From JBBCJM01 sp037190175 (lineage in GTDB: Bacteria; Pseudomonadota; Alphaproteobacteria; Rhodobacterales; Rhodobacteraceae): 11,151 nt of DNA. Shown piece by piece: positions 1 to 6,208 of the stretch. The stretch's first letter is position 1; every line of letters starts with the position of its first letter. The stretch is from positions 1 to 11,151 of the forward strand of contig JBBCJM010000020.1 in the NCBI GenBank assembly GCA_037190175.1, given 5' to 3'. The position numbers and the translations under genes were made by a program. Below the pieces are notes generated by a model, which was not told where the DNA came from, made no database searches, and worked only from the letters and a program-made list of their open reading frames with translations.

Positions 1-835
1 GCAGGTCGGCCAGGAACTCGCCGGCGTGGCGGCGCAACAGGTCCATGGTCTCGGCCCGTTCGGCCATCACCGCCACGCGCAAGATGGCGCCCTCCAGCGC
101 GAAGGAGATGGTGACGCGCCCCAGCTCCTCGGGGGAGAGCCGCAGTTCCACCGTGCCGGGGGCGTGCTCCGGGGCGAGCCGTGCCGCCACCCGGCCCAGC
201 GCGGCGGGCGGGACCGGGGCGTGGACCTGCGGCGCGGCAGGTGCGGCGGACGGCGCGGGCGAGGCCGGCGGCAGCGGCGCGGCCTCGATCCGGGGCGGTT
301 CGGCCTGCACCTGCGGCGCCTCGGGCAACGGGCGGACCGGCGGGTCGGAAGGGGCCGGCGGGGCCGGGATCGCGGCGGCCGGCGGGGCGTCGTGGGCGGC
401 CGGCGGCGGGGCGGGGGCGGCATCGCGCAGCGGCGGGGGGGCGGAGGGAGCGGGCGGGACGCTGAAGAGGGCGGCGAAGCGACCTGCCCGCCCTTCCTGC
501 GCGGCCGGGGCCGGGGCAGGCTCCTCCACCGGAATCGCCGGCGGGAGAGCCGGGGCGAGGCCGAAGTCCGGCGGCGGCTCGGGCACGGGCAGGATTTCCG
601 GCAGCAGGACAGCGGCATCGGCGGAAGGCTCGGCTTCGGATGCGATCTCCGCCCGTTCGGGCTCGGCTAGTTCGGGCGGCGTCGCCATCTCGTCGTTCTC
701 GGCCGGGATCGCGCCCTCCACCACCACCTCGGCCATCAGCGCGGCCTCGAAGGCACCGGCCCCCTCCTCCGGCACCCTGCCCGACAGGGGCGGCGTGGCG
801 GCAAGGGGCGGGGCGAGGGCGCAAAGGGCGATCAT
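1..835 (-). CDS. fliK: Flagellar hook-length control protein FliK, 3' end outside window
   Basis: FliK is the secreted ruler that sets hook length and switches the flagellar export gate from hook to filament substrates. The minus-strand reading from ATG at 835-833 begins MIALCALAPPLA and stays open to the left edge (278 codons visible). Residues about 60-225 are rich in Pro, Ala and Glu, typical of the flexible FliK middle. The end at positions about 1-150 carries the Flg_hook C-terminal domain, with VELRLSPEELGRVTISF followed by ILRVAVMAERAETMDLLRR; the LxLxPxxLGxV core is diagnostic. A GGAG about 10 nt upstream of the start supports the start codon. The gene is divergent from the rod-binding gene at 937. 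The stop codon is not seen, but the conserved domain is nearly finished, so little is missing. The family call rests on the C-terminal domain, because FliK middles are not conserved. Confidence 0.9.
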   Translation of the reverse strand, partial: MIALCALAPPLAATPPLSGRVPEEGAGAFEAALMAEVVVEGAIPAENDEMATPPELAEPERAEIASEAEPSADAAVLLPEILPVPEPPPDFGLAPALPPAIPVEEPAPAPAAQEGRAGRFAALFSVPPAPSAPPPLRDAAPAPPPAAHDAPPAAAIPAPPAPSDPPVRPLPEAPQVQAEPPRIEAAPLPPASPAPSAAPAAPQVHAPVPPAALGRVAARLAPEHAPGTVELRLSPEELGRVTISFALEGAILRVAVMAERAETMDLLRRHAGEFLADL

Positions 836-879
836 GTCCGGTTTCTCCAGCGGCTCGCCCCGTTCATGCCCGCAACAGG

Positions 880-894
880 TTACCGGGTGTTTAC
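880..894. promoter_or_regulatory. Candidate degenerate CtrA box between fliK and the rod-binding gene
   Basis: The 101-nt divergent gap between fliK and the rod-binding gene contains TTAC, seven bases, then TTAC. This has the spacing of the alphaproteobacterial CtrA box (TTAA-N7-TTAA), with A replaced by C at the last base of each half. It is also an approximate direct repeat, GTTACC and TTTACC. CtrA controls flagellar genes in several Rhodobacterales, so the location is sensible. The match is imperfect and no -10/-35 elements are obvious, so this is a weak inference. Confidence 0.25.
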
Positions 895-936
895 CGCCTG
901 CCGCGAAACTGCGCCCGACCGGAACAGGAGCACCCC

Positions 937-1209
937 ATGGACCTGAGCATCACCCCCGCCGCCCCCCGCCCCCCCGACCGCGAGGCGGTCCTGCGGCAGA
1001 AGGCGGTGGAGCTGGAGACCGCCTTTCTGGCGGAAATGCTGGCCCATGCGGGGCTTGGCCCGGGCGAAGGGCCGTTCTCGGGCGGGGCGGGCGAGGACCA
1101 GTTCGCCTCCTTCCTGCGCCGGGAACAGGCCGCTGCCATGGCCAAGGCGGGGGGCATCGGGCTGGCCGAATCGCTGTTCCGCGCGCTGGCGAGGGCCGAG
1201 CATGGCTGA
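937..1209 (+). CDS. flgJ: Stand-alone flagellar rod-binding protein (FlgJ N-terminal type)
   Basis: This is a 90-residue protein matching the rod-binding domain at the N-terminus of enterobacterial FlgJ, which acts in the periplasm as a scaffold or cap for rod assembly. Visible family features are the helix with KAVELETAFLAEMLAHAGLG, a Gly-rich linker, then FASFLRREQAAAMAKAGG and GLAESLFRAL. The peptidoglycan-hydrolase half of gamma-proteobacterial FlgJ is absent, which is normal in alphaproteobacteria, where a separate enzyme opens the wall. The start is set by AGGAG at 926-930, six nt before ATG; open reading further upstream has no comparable ribosome site. The last codons overlap the next gene (ATG at 1202, TGA at 1207-1209), indicating translational coupling. 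The symbol denotes the domain family rather than a full-length FlgJ equivalent. Confidence 0.82.
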   Translation: MDLSITPAAPRPPDREAVLRQKAVELETAFLAEMLAHAGLGPGEGPFSGGAGEDQFASFLRREQAAAMAKAGGIGLAESLFRALARAEHG

Positions 1210-1522
1210 GACGCTGGAGACGCTGGAAGACCTGCTCGACGCCGTGCACCGCGCGCTGCTGGCCGGCGACCTGGCCGCGCTGCCGCCGCTGGCCGAGCGG
1301 ATCGAGACGGCGATGGTGGCGCTGCCAGCCGGGGCCGACGCCCATGGCCTGCAAACCCGCGCACGGCGCAACGCGCTGCTGCTGGAGGCCGCCGGCCGCG
1401 GGCTGCGGGCGGCCCGCAGGCGGCTGGAGGAGCTGCGCGGGGCCGCGCGGCTGTCGACCTATGACCACGCCGGCCGCCGCCTGACGCTGGGCGGCGCCGG
1501 GCAGGTCGCGCGCCGGGCATGA
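1202..1522 (+). CDS. flgN: FlgN-like flagellar export chaperone
   Basis: This is a predicted 106-residue, mostly helical protein beginning MAETLETLEDLLDAVHRALL. Its heptad-like Leu/Ala/Arg helices (DLLDAVHRALLAGDLAALPP, then LLLEAAGRGLRAARRRLEEL) end in a short tail, STYDHAGRR. Small helical proteins of this size next to rod-binding and flagellin genes in Rhodobacterales are usually FlgN-family chaperones, which in other bacteria hold the hook-filament junction proteins FlgK and FlgL before export. The tail with the STYD motif followed by Gly-Arg-Arg fits that group. The start overlaps the previous gene by 8 nt, so the two are coupled. FlgN proteins diverge quickly, so the name rests on size, helix pattern and context; a FliT-like or other flagellar chaperone is the alternative. 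Confidence 0.6.
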   Translation: MAETLETLEDLLDAVHRALLAGDLAALPPLAERIETAMVALPAGADAHGLQTRARRNALLLEAAGRGLRAARRRLEELRGAARLSTYDHAGRRLTLGGAGQVARRA

Positions 1523-1555
1523 TGGTTCAAATGCCGCGCATCTGCCCGCCCCGCC

Positions 1556-1570
1556 TTAGCGAAGCGTTAG
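1556..1570. promoter_or_regulatory. Candidate degenerate CtrA box upstream of fliC
   Basis: TTAG, seven bases, then TTAG: two copies of TTAGCG (1556-1561 and 1567-1572) lying 11 nt apart. The half-site spacing equals that of TTAA-N7-TTAA, the CtrA binding site, with G in place of the last A of each half. It sits about 150 nt before the flagellin start, in the only AT-richer patch of the leader, where a promoter is expected. No convincing sigma-28 or sigma-54 promoter was found nearby. The CtrA assignment is inference. Confidence 0.28.
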
Positions 1571-1614
1571 CGGTTCGGCCGCTTCAGTAGGCTCTGCAAC
1601 CCGGACGGGGTGGC

Positions 1615-1632
1615 GCGGCGGAAAACCGCCGC
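1615..1632 (+). other. Stem-loop 1 in the fliC leader
   Basis: A perfect 7-bp stem: GCGGCGG pairs with CCGCCGC around an AAAA loop. It lies about 85 nt before the flagellin start. There is no T-run after it, so it looks more like an mRNA leader structure than a terminator of the upstream gene. Confidence 0.5.
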
Positions 1633-1653
1633 ATCGGCCAGAACGCCCTGACC

Positions 1654-1672
1654 GCCGCCCTGCCCGGGCGGC
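1654..1672 (+). other. Stem-loop 2 in the fliC leader
   Basis: A second perfect 7-bp stem: GCCGCCC pairs with GGGCGGC around a TGCCC loop. It lies about 45 nt before the flagellin start and 33 nt before its ribosome site. In Caulobacter, FlbT acts on the 5' leader of flagellin mRNA. A structured leader next to a flbT gene is compatible with such control, but this is inferred by analogy only. Confidence 0.5.
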
Positions 1673-1705
1673 CCCAGACACGGCCGGCGAACCCCGGCCC
1701 AGCAC

Positions 1706-1709
1706 AGGA
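1706..1709 (+). promoter_or_regulatory. Ribosome-binding site that decides the fliC start
   Basis: AGGA ends 8 nt before the ATG at 1718 but only 2 nt before the in-frame ATG at 1712. The spacing favours 1718, which gives the MSSILTN start usual for flagellins of this group, rather than an extra Met-Arg. Confidence 0.65.
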
Positions 1710-1717
1710 ACATGCGA

Positions 1718-3247
1718 ATGTCCTCGATCCTGACCAATACCTCGGCGATGACCGCGCTTCAGACGCTGAAGGGCATCAACGCCAACATGAACAAGACCCA
1801 GCAGGAGATCTCGACCGGCAAGTCGGTGGCCAATGCCCGCGACAACGCCGCGGTCTGGGCGATCTCCAAGGTGATGGAATCCGACGTGAAGGGGTTCAAG
1901 GGCATCGCCGACAGCCTCAACCTCGGCTCCTCCACCGTCTCGGTCGCCCGCCAGGCGTCGGAGCGGGTGAACGACCTGCTGACCGAGATCAAGGGCCATG
2001 TGGTGGCCGCGCAGGAGGAGAACGTCGACCGCTCCAAGATCCAGACCGAGATCGGCCGCCTGCGCGACCAGATCGCCACCGTGGTGGGCGGCTCGCAGTT
2101 CAGCGGGCAGAACCTGATCTCGGGCACCGAGCAGGTGAAGGTGCTGGCCTCGCTGGACCGCGCCTCGAACGGCTCGGTCACCACCTCGCACATCGTGGTG
2201 GACCGGCAGGACCTCGGCACCTCCGCCGGCGTCTACGGCACCGGCACCTCGCTGGCCGCCAATGCCACCGCGAGCAGCGCCACCACCGCCGCGGCCGGCA
2301 AGTCGGCCGAGATCACCTTCGCCGGCACCTGGGCGGCCAACGACACCGCGCAGGTCACCGTGGCGGGCGTGGCCATCAACCACACCGCGGCGGGCGCCAG
2401 CGTGGATGATATCGCGAGCCATTTCGCCAGCGCGATCAACGCCCTGGGCCTCGATGGCGTCTCGGCCTCGAACGCCTCGGGCGTGCTGACCGTCACCTCG
2501 ACCCGCGGCTTCGAGGGGCTGGCGATCAGCCAGACCTCCACCACCGCGGGCGACGGCACCTCGGACATCACCGCGGTGAACGGCGCGGCGCCGGCGGACG
2601 ACAACACCGCCACCGCCTCGACCATCGGCCAGCGGGCCGAGCAACTGACCTTCTCGACCTCCGCGCAGGTGAACGAGGGCGACGGCTACCGGGTGACCAT
2701 CGGCACCGCCTCCTACAGCTATGTCGCCGGCAAGGGCGAGACGATGGAGGATGTGGCCCGCGGGCTGAAGATCGCGGTCGACAGCGGCCAGCCCGAAGGC
2801 GTCACCACCCGGGTGACGCAGGACGAGGCGACCGGCGCCTGGTCGCTGAACATCGACAACGACGGCACCGGCGCGGCCTCGCTGGCGCTCTCGGCTACCG
2901 GCAACGCGGGGGGCAAGGCGTCGGGCGGGCTCTTCGGGCTGGATGCCATCGACGTGACCTCCAAGGCCGGGGCCGCCGCGGCGCTCGCCAATGTCGAGAC
3001 GATGATCAACCGCAGCATCGACGCCGCCGCCTCCTTCGGCTCGGCGCAGAAGCGGATCGACATCCAGAACGACTTCGTGGGGATGCTGTCCGACGCGCTG
3101 AAGGCCGGCATCGGCGCCATGGTCGATGCCGACATGGAGGCGGCCTCGGCCCGGCTGCAGGCGTTGCAGGTGCAGCAGCAGCTGGGCATCCAGGCGCTGT
3201 CCATCGCCAACCAGCAGCCGCAGAACATCCTGTCGCTCTTCCGCTGA
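1718..3247 (+). CDS. fliC: Flagellin (filament subunit)
   Basis: This is the major filament subunit, 509 residues, exported without a cleaved signal and polymerised outside the cell. Residues 1-140 are the conserved D0/D1 part (MSSILTNTSAM, then TQQEISTGKSVANARDNAA and GRLRDQIATVVGGSQFSGQNL). Residues about 425-509 are the C-terminal D1/D0 part (INRSIDAAASFGSAQKRID, ending NQQPQNILSLFR). Between them is a Thr/Ala/Ser-rich variable region of about 280 residues, containing two related modules near residues 197-275 and 307-394 that resemble hook-IN-type beta domains seen in flagellins and hook-associated proteins. No cysteine is present, as usual for flagellins. The protein is longer than many roseobacter flagellins (roughly 400 residues) because of this insert. 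The gene has its own structured leader and a GC hairpin behind it, which suggests separate transcription or mRNA stabilisation. fliC versus fljK/flaA naming is convention only. Confidence 0.95.
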   Translation: MSSILTNTSAMTALQTLKGINANMNKTQQEISTGKSVANARDNAAVWAISKVMESDVKGFKGIADSLNLGSSTVSVARQASERVNDLLTEIKGHVVAAQEENVDRSKIQTEIGRLRDQIATVVGGSQFSGQNLISGTEQVKVLASLDRASNGSVTTSHIVVDRQDLGTSAGVYGTGTSLAANATASSATTAAAGKSAEITFAGTWAANDTAQVTVAGVAINHTAAGASVDDIASHFASAINALGLDGVSASNASGVLTVTSTRGFEGLAISQTSTTAGDGTSDITAVNGAAPADDNTATASTIGQRAEQLTFSTSAQVNEGDGYRVTIGTASYSYVAGKGETMEDVARGLKIAVDSGQPEGVTTRVTQDEATGAWSLNIDNDGTGAASLALSATGNAGGKASGGLFGLDAIDVTSKAGAAAALANVETMINRSIDAAASFGSAQKRIDIQNDFVGMLSDALKAGIGAMVDADMEAASARLQALQVQQQLGIQALSIANQQPQNILSLFR

Positions 3248-3255
3248 GCCCCGGG

Positions 3256-3279
3256 CGGGGCGGGGTCGTCCCCGCCCCG
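3256..3279 (+). terminator. GC-only hairpin behind fliC (attenuator or mRNA-stability element)
   Basis: A perfect 10-bp stem made only of G and C (CGGGGCGGGG paired with CCCCGCCCCG) around a TCGT loop, starting 8 nt after the flagellin stop. No T-run follows, so it is not a classic intrinsic terminator. It could still reduce read-through into flaF or protect the fliC 3' end, giving far more flagellin mRNA than flaF-flbT mRNA. The structure is seen directly; the role is inferred. Confidence 0.55.
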
Positions 3280-3315
3280 GCCGCCTGACACCCCGAACGC
3301 CTGCGGACCCATCCC

Positions 3316-3699
3316 ATGTACAGCAATACCGACCTGGCGCGGACGGCCTATGCCCGCCCCGACGCCCCGGCGCGCAACCCCCGCGCGGTGGAATACGACC
3401 TCTTCGCGCGCATCACCCGCGCGATGTCCGAGGCAGAGCGCCAGGGGCCGCCGGGCTTCCCCGCGCTGGCCCGCGCGCTGCACGACAACGGCCGGCTGTG
3501 GCGCACGCTGGCCGCCGACTTGGCCGAGCCCGGCAACGAACTGCCCGACGAACTGAAGGCGCGGCTGTTCTGGCTGTTCGAATTCACCACCGCGCACAGC
3601 CGCAAGGTGCTGGCCGGCGAGGCCGAGGCCGGGGTGCTGGTCGAGGTCAACACCGCCGTCATGCGGGGCCTGCGCGGCGACCGCGGGGGAACGGCATGA
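3316..3699 (+). CDS. flaF: Flagellar biosynthesis regulator FlaF
   Basis: This is a 127-residue cytoplasmic protein of the FlaF family. In Caulobacter, FlaF is needed for flagellin secretion and acts with FlbT in coupling flagellin synthesis to assembly. Family features are the start MYSNTDLARTAYA, the stretch RAVEYDLFARITRAM, then ALHDNGRLWRTLAADLA, the aromatic LFWLFEFTTAHSRKVL and the closing NTAVMRGLRG. Its place immediately behind the flagellin gene and before flbT is the standard arrangement. Only a weak purine-rich ribosome site precedes the ATG, so the start rests mainly on the conserved N-terminus. The stop overlaps flbT by 4 nt (ATGA), so the two are probably made in equal amounts. 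Confidence 0.93.
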   Translation: MYSNTDLARTAYARPDAPARNPRAVEYDLFARITRAMSEAERQGPPGFPALARALHDNGRLWRTLAADLAEPGNELPDELKARLFWLFEFTTAHSRKVLAGEAEAGVLVEVNTAVMRGLRGDRGGTA

Positions 3700-4103
3700 G
3701 CGGGCTGGTGCTGAAACTGGGGCCGCACGAGCGGGTGCTGATCAACGGCGCGGTGATCGAGAACGGCGACCGCCGCTCGCGCCTGTCGGTCTGCACGCCG
3801 GGGGCGCATATCCTGCGCCTGCGCGACGCGATCCACCCCGAGGCGGTGAACACGCCGGTGCGGCGGGTCTGCTACGTGGCGCAGCTGGTGCTTTCGGGCG
3901 ACGTGGCGCCGGCCGAGGCGCGGACCCAGCTGCTGCGCGGGATCGAGCAGCTGAGCCAGGCGCTGACCGACCCCGACAGCCGGGCGCAGCTGGCGCTTGC
4001 CACCGCCGCGGTGCTGGAGGACCAGCACTACCAGGCGATGAAGGCGCTGCGCAGCCTGCTGCCGCGGGAGGAGCGGCTGCTGGCGGCCGGGGGCCGGGCA
4101 TGA
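3696..4103 (+). CDS. flbT: Flagellin translation/mRNA regulator FlbT
   Basis: This is a 135-residue FlbT-family protein. In Caulobacter, FlbT associates with the 5' leader of flagellin mRNA and represses its translation and stability until the hook is finished; in some relatives it instead acts as an activator. Diagnostic parts are GLVLKLGPHERVLINGAVIE, the basic patch NGDRRSRLSV, ILRLRDAI, and the later helices beginning CYVAQLVLSGD. The second half (QLLRGIEQLSQAL through DQHYQAMKALRSLLPREE) fits the helical C-terminal part. It is coupled by ATGA overlaps to both flaF upstream and the DUF1217 gene downstream. The leader of fliC in this window carries two stem-loops that would be the natural place to look for its target. 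Confidence 0.93.
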   Translation: MSGLVLKLGPHERVLINGAVIENGDRRSRLSVCTPGAHILRLRDAIHPEAVNTPVRRVCYVAQLVLSGDVAPAEARTQLLRGIEQLSQALTDPDSRAQLALATAAVLEDQHYQAMKALRSLLPREERLLAAGGRA

Positions 4104-4921
4104 GCTTCCGGCCGGCGATCCCCTTCGACGGCCTCGCCGGCTGGGCCTTCCTGAAGCGCACCGCTGCGGCGCAGCGCGCGGCCTTCGACGCCTCGCCCAT
4201 GCTGGCGCGGGACGAGGCCTATTTCCGGGCGAAGATCGGCCAGGTCATGACGGCCGACGACCTGGTGGCCGACCGCCGGCTGTTGGGCGTGGCGCTGGGG
4301 GCCTTCGGGCTCGACGCCGACATCGGCAACAAGGCCTTCATCCGCAAGGTGCTGGCCGACGGCACCCTGCGCGAGGGCGCGTTGTCGAACCGGCTGGCCG
4401 ACAAGCAGTACCGCGCCTTTTCCGCCGCCTTCGGCTTCGGCGACTATCCCACGCCGAACACGGTGGGGGCGGGTTTCGCCGACAAGCTCGTGGCCGCCTG
4501 GAAGGAACGGCGGTTCGAAGGCGCGGTGGGGGAACAGTCGAACGCCCTGCGGCTGGCGATGAATGCCGGGCGGGAGCTGCCGGCGCTGGCGGCGCGACCG
4601 ATCTCGGACGAGGCCAAGTGGCTGACCGTGCTGGGCAACCGGCCTTTGCGCGAGCTGTTCCAGACCGCCTTCAACCTGCCGCCGCAATTCGTCTCGCTGG
4701 ATCTCGACCGCCAGGTGGAGGTGCTGCGCAGCCGCTCCGCCGCGGCCTTCGGCACCTCGGAGCTGAAGTCCTTCGCCGAGCCGGCGGCGATGGAGCGGCT
4801 GACCCGCCGCTTCCTCGCTATGGGGCAGATCGCCGCCGCCGCCTCGCCCGCCGCGCCCGCCTCGGCGGCGCTGACCCTGTTGCAGGCCGGGCAGGCGCAC
4901 CGGCTCAGCCTGCGGCTCTGA
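4100..4921 (+). CDS. DUF1217-family flagellar-cluster protein of unknown function
   Basis: This is a 273-residue protein that I recognise as DUF1217, a family found in flagellar clusters of Rhodobacterales and related alphaproteobacteria with no established function. Recognisable parts are FDGLAGWAFLKRT near the start, YFRAKIGQVMTADDLVADRR, AFGLDADIGNKAFIRKVLAD, then GFADKLVAAWKERRFEGAVG and the later LGNRPLRELFQTAFNLP. It is mostly helical, has no signal peptide or membrane segment, and ends in an Ala/Pro-rich tail. It begins with an ATGA overlap on flbT, so it is the last gene of the flaF-flbT unit. Its 3' end overlaps the 3' end of fliI on the other strand by 17 nt. A role in flagellin export or assembly is suggested only by neighbours. 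Confidence 0.85.
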   Translation: MSFRPAIPFDGLAGWAFLKRTAAAQRAAFDASPMLARDEAYFRAKIGQVMTADDLVADRRLLGVALGAFGLDADIGNKAFIRKVLADGTLREGALSNRLADKQYRAFSAAFGFGDYPTPNTVGAGFADKLVAAWKERRFEGAVGEQSNALRLAMNAGRELPALAARPISDEAKWLTVLGNRPLRELFQTAFNLPPQFVSLDLDRQVEVLRSRSAAAFGTSELKSFAEPAAMERLTRRFLAMGQIAAAASPAAPASAALTLLQAGQAHRLSLRL

Positions 4922-6208
4922 GGATCTCCTCCAGCCGGCGGAAGGCGCCATCCTCGGGCGAGGGTTCGGCCAGAAAGGCATCCAGCGCCGGCCAGACCGC
5001 CACCGCGGCGTCCACCAGCGGATCGGCGCCCTTGGCGTAGAGGCCGGCCTGCACCATCATCTCGGCCCGGTCCCAGGCGCCCAGCAATTGCCGCGCCCGG
5101 GCGATCAGCGCGTTCTCCTCGGCCGTGGCCGCCCCCGGCAGGCTGCGCGAGACGGAGCGCAAGAGGTCGATCGCCGGGAAGCGCCCGCGTTCGGCGATGC
5201 GCCGGTCCAGCACCACATGGCCGTCCAGCACCCCGCGCAGCACGTCGGCCACCGGATCCTCCATGTCCGACCCCGGCACCAGCACCGAGAAGACCGCGGT
5301 GATGTCGCCGCGCCCCTCCTCCCCCGGCCCGGCACGCTCGGCCAGTTGCGTGACCGCCTGCGCCATCGAGGGCGGCCAGCCGCGCATCGACGCGGCCTCG
5401 CCCGCCGCCAGGGCCACCTCGCGATGCGCTTCGGCGAAGCGGGTGACCGAATCGGCCAAGAGCAGCACATGCTGCCCGGCGTCGCGGAAATGCTCGGCCA
5501 CCGCCATCGCCGCGGGCAGGCAGCGCCGGCGCACCAGGGGCGACTGGTCCGAGGTGGCGGCCACCACCACGGCGCGCTTCAGCCCTTCGGCCCCCAGCGC
5601 GCCCTCGGTGAACTCGCGCAGCTCGCGCCCGCGCTCGCCCACCAGCGCGATCACCACCACCTCGGCCTCCACCCCGCGGGCGAAATCGGCCATCAGGCTG
5701 GACTTGCCGACGCCGGACCCGGCGAAGAGCCCGATCCGCTGCCCCCGCACCAGGGGCAGCAGGGTGTCGAACACCGCGACCCCGGTCGAGAGCCGCCCGC
5801 CCAGCCGGCGGCGGCGGGCGGGGGTGCAGCACGCAAACTGCGCGGCGAGGACCCGGGCATCAGCGGCCGGCCGTCCAGCGGCGCGCCGAAGGGATCGACG
5901 ATCCGCCCCACCCAGCCGTCGCAGGGCGCGATGCGCGGCTGGCCCGCCAGTTCCACCGGATCGCCGATGGCCAGCCCCTCGGCCGCCGCATCGGCCAGCA
6001 CCGTCGCCCCCGCCGGCGACAGCGCGATCACCTCGCCCGCCGTGGCGCCCCCGCGCGAGCGGATCACCACCCGGTCGCCCAGCCCCGCCACCCGACCGAG
6101 CCCCGAGACCGCCAGCGTGCCGCGCCCGACCTCGGCCACCCGGCCCAGCCGCACCACCGGCTCGATCTCCGCGATGCGGGCCATCAGCCCGGCGAATATG
6201 TCCCCCAT
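4905..6208 (-). CDS. fliI: Flagellar export ATPase FliI, with an apparent one-base frameshift
   Basis: FliI is the cytoplasmic hexameric ATPase of the flagellar type III export apparatus. The first part, ATG at 6208 to about 5825, reads MGDIFAGLMARIAEIEP through VGRIVDPFGAPLDGRPLMP and SLRAAPPP. The rest lies one frame away, from about 5815 to TGA at 4907-4905, and reads RRRRLGGRLSTG, then Walker A GSGVGKSS (about residue 164), VGERGRELREF, Walker B HVLLLADSVTRF (about 247) and PGSDMEDP. The 1304-nt span is one base short of 435 codons. Restoring one base gives a normal 434-residue FliI with no gap, so a single deletion in the C/GCC-rich stretch is the simplest reading. Both halves keep strong FliI conservation, so the change is recent or a sequencing error. 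A purine-rich AAGGGGG precedes the start. If the break is real, the ATPase would be lost. Confidence 0.9.
5812..5830 (-). other. Frameshift point inside fliI
   Basis: On the coding (minus) strand the sequence is a run of five C (5824-5820) followed by GCC/CGC repeats. The N-terminal frame reads L-R-A-A-P-P-P-A and then loses FliI similarity; the frame of the ATPase domain picks up at A-R-R-R-R-L-G-G-R. Adding one C in the run joins the two frames. Low complexity makes this a likely place for a sequencing or replication slip. Confidence 0.8.

Noticed and set aside
45..1484. Long plus-strand reading frame (479 codons) across fliK and the next two genes
   Set aside because: The product is a low-complexity Gly/Ala/Arg/Pro sequence antisense to fliK. 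It is a by-product of high GC content, with no recognisable motif.
1574..1600. Sigma-54 or sigma-28 promoter for fliC
   Set aside because: No GG-N10-GC pair with the right flanks and no TAAA/GCCGATAA-like pair could be placed, so no sigma factor was assigned.
1556..2644. Minus-strand reading frame opposite the flagellin gene (362 codons)
   Set aside because: Antisense to a well-supported fliC, with His/Gly/Arg-rich translation typical of reading GC-rich codons on the wrong strand.
5693..5820. C-terminal tail of the fliI N-terminal frame as a genuine alternative protein end
   Set aside because: After about 5815 the translation becomes Gly/Ser/Cys/Pro-rich and loses FliI similarity, while the true ATPase sequence continues in the neighbouring frame.
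5812..5830. Programmed -1 ribosomal frameshift in fliI
   Set aside because: The local sequence (GCA CCC CCG) is not a good X-XXY-YYZ slippery heptamer because the P-site codon would mismatch after slipping. FliI is not known to be recoded, so a base deletion or sequencing error is simpler.
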